DNA of 5,901 nucleotides from an uncultured Eubacteriales bacterium (GTDB lineage Bacteria > Bacillota > Clostridia > UMGS1810): the NCBI GenBank assembly GCA_902493665.1, contig CABUQL010000095.1:1-5901 (forward strand). Direction: 5' to 3'. Positions 5,385 through 5,901 of this stretch are shown in pieces. Both the position numbers and the translations under genes were made by a program. The first letter of the stretch is position 1; the number at the start of each line of letters is the position of its first letter. The notes below the pieces were generated by a model. The model saw nothing but the letters and a program-made list of their open reading frames with translations. It made no database searches and was not told the origin of the DNA.

Positions 5385-5413
5385 ATTATAACAGACAAAG
5401 TATTTCGTGTCAA
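5385..5413 (-). promoter_or_regulatory. Consensus sigma-A promoter of dnaD-dnaI
   Basis: On the minus strand, TTGACA (5408-5413), 17 bases, and TATAAT (5385-5390) match the vegetative consensus exactly, with an extended -10 TG one base upstream. The leader would be about 25-30 bases. Strong constitutive expression is expected. Confidence 0.9.
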
Positions 5414-5475
5414 ATAAAAGATAAGGCGCATCTTTAAAAAATACTGTAACATTTTAATAAAAATTAAAATAAATA

Positions 5476-5504
5476 TTGGATTTTAAGCATAAATATGATA
5501 TACT
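5476..5504 (+). promoter_or_regulatory. Sigma-A promoter of the D-alanine ligase gene
   Basis: TTGGAT (5476-5481) and TATACT (5499-5504) are 17 bases apart, with a TGA just before the -10 (extended -10). Transcription would start near 5511, leaving a leader of about 28 bases with GGGAGG at 5525-5530. It diverges from the dnaD promoter across an AT-rich spacer. No attenuator or resistance-type operator is visible. Confidence 0.75.
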
Positions 5505-5538
5505 GTTAAGTAATAACACGTTTTGGGAGGCATAAGCA

Positions 5539-5901
5539 TTGAAAACAAAGCTTTGCGTTTTGTTCGGAGGCAATTCGACAGAATATGAAATTTCACTTAA
5601 ATCGGTTTCATCGGTTTTAAATAATCTTAACAAAGAAAAATACGACATTGTGTGCGTGGGCATAACACGTGACGGAAAATGGCGATTATATGACGGAGAT
5701 ATAAAAAACATTGCATCAGACACATGGTTTAACGACAGCTTAAAAAAAGTTACAGTAAATCTTTCCGACTGTGACAGTTCGCTCATCTTATGCGAAACGG
5801 GCGAAAAAATTAAAATCGACGTTGCATTTGCGGTTCTTCACGGAAAAAACGGCGAAGACGGAAAAATTCAGGGACTTTTTGAAATGGCAAACATCAAATA
5901 C
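5539..5901 (+). CDS. ddl: D-alanine-D-alanine (or D-serine) ligase, N-terminal part
   Basis: The 121 visible residues are the N-terminal domain of a D-Ala-D-Ala ligase, which joins D-alanine to a second D-amino acid in the cytoplasm for peptidoglycan precursors. The start region has FGGNSTEYEIS (9-19) with the catalytic Glu15, and the domain ends with VLHGKNGEDGKIQGLFEM (99-116), both diagnostic. The gene runs off the window; about 220 more residues with the ATP-grasp domain are expected. The only in-frame start with a ribosome site is TTG 5539, eight bases after GGGAGG. The wording GGNSTEYE, GITRxGxW and HGKNGEDG resembles VanG-type ligases as I recall them, but many clostridial housekeeping ligases share it, and the residues that set D-Ala versus D-Ser specificity are outside the window. 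No vanXY, vanT or vanRS genes are visible, so a housekeeping role is more likely. Confidence 0.93.
   Translation, partial: MKTKLCVLFGGNSTEYEISLKSVSSVLNNLNKEKYDIVCVGITRDGKWRLYDGDIKNIASDTWFNDSLKKVTVNLSDCDSSLILCETGEKIKIDVAFAVLHGKNGEDGKIQGLFEMANIKY

Noticed and set aside
5417..5435. Hairpin AAAGAT-N7-ATCTTT upstream of dnaD
   Set aside because: Only six AT-rich pairs, located upstream of the dnaD -35 box with no gene to terminate; probably chance in AT-rich DNA.
5454..5786. 110-residue minus-strand reading frame
   Set aside because: It is antisense to the D-alanine ligase gene and its promoter and has no family features.

Overview
The window looks like part of the chromosome of a low-GC, spore-forming member of the Bacillota, most likely class Clostridia. 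It carries both subunits of dipicolinate synthase (a spore-specific enzyme), a DnaD/DnaI-type helicase-loading pair (a Bacillota hallmark), GGAGG-type ribosome binding sites, and near-consensus sigma-A promoters. Species cannot be assigned from the sequence.

Layout, left to right. Bases 1-86 hold no gene that I can define, only a tRNA-like T-arm motif and a weak hairpin. On the minus strand, dpaA (650-1537) and dpaB (87-665) overlap by 16 bases and form a sporulation operon. A sigma-K-like promoter and an 18-base palindrome lie in its leader. Divergently, yajC (1724-2011) has its own sigma-A promoter and a strong terminator. It is followed by a four-helix membrane protein of the TIGR04086 type (2261-2665). 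A small divergent pair comes next: a 64-residue zinc-ribbon membrane protein (2671-2865, minus) and a 79-residue XRE-type repressor (2970-3209, plus). Their shared promoter region contains two copies of TGACA-N9-TGTCA exactly 53 bp apart. Two terminator hairpins (3219-3300) separate the repressor from the convergent dnaD-dnaI operon (3361-5351, minus, ATGA overlap), which starts from a consensus promoter. The window ends inside a plus-strand D-alanine ligase gene (5539-5901+, TTG start) with VanG-like N-terminal sequence.

How the genes fit together: dpaAB makes dipicolinic acid in the mother cell late in sporulation. YajC is an accessory of the Sec translocase. DnaD and DnaI remodel the origin and load the replicative helicase. 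The ligase makes the D-Ala-D-X dipeptide for peptidoglycan. The zinc-ribbon/XRE pair is the least understood part and the best candidate for something new. It looks like a self-contained, autoregulated two-gene module placed among housekeeping genes.

No insertion sequence, CRISPR array, phage gene or complete RNA gene was seen.
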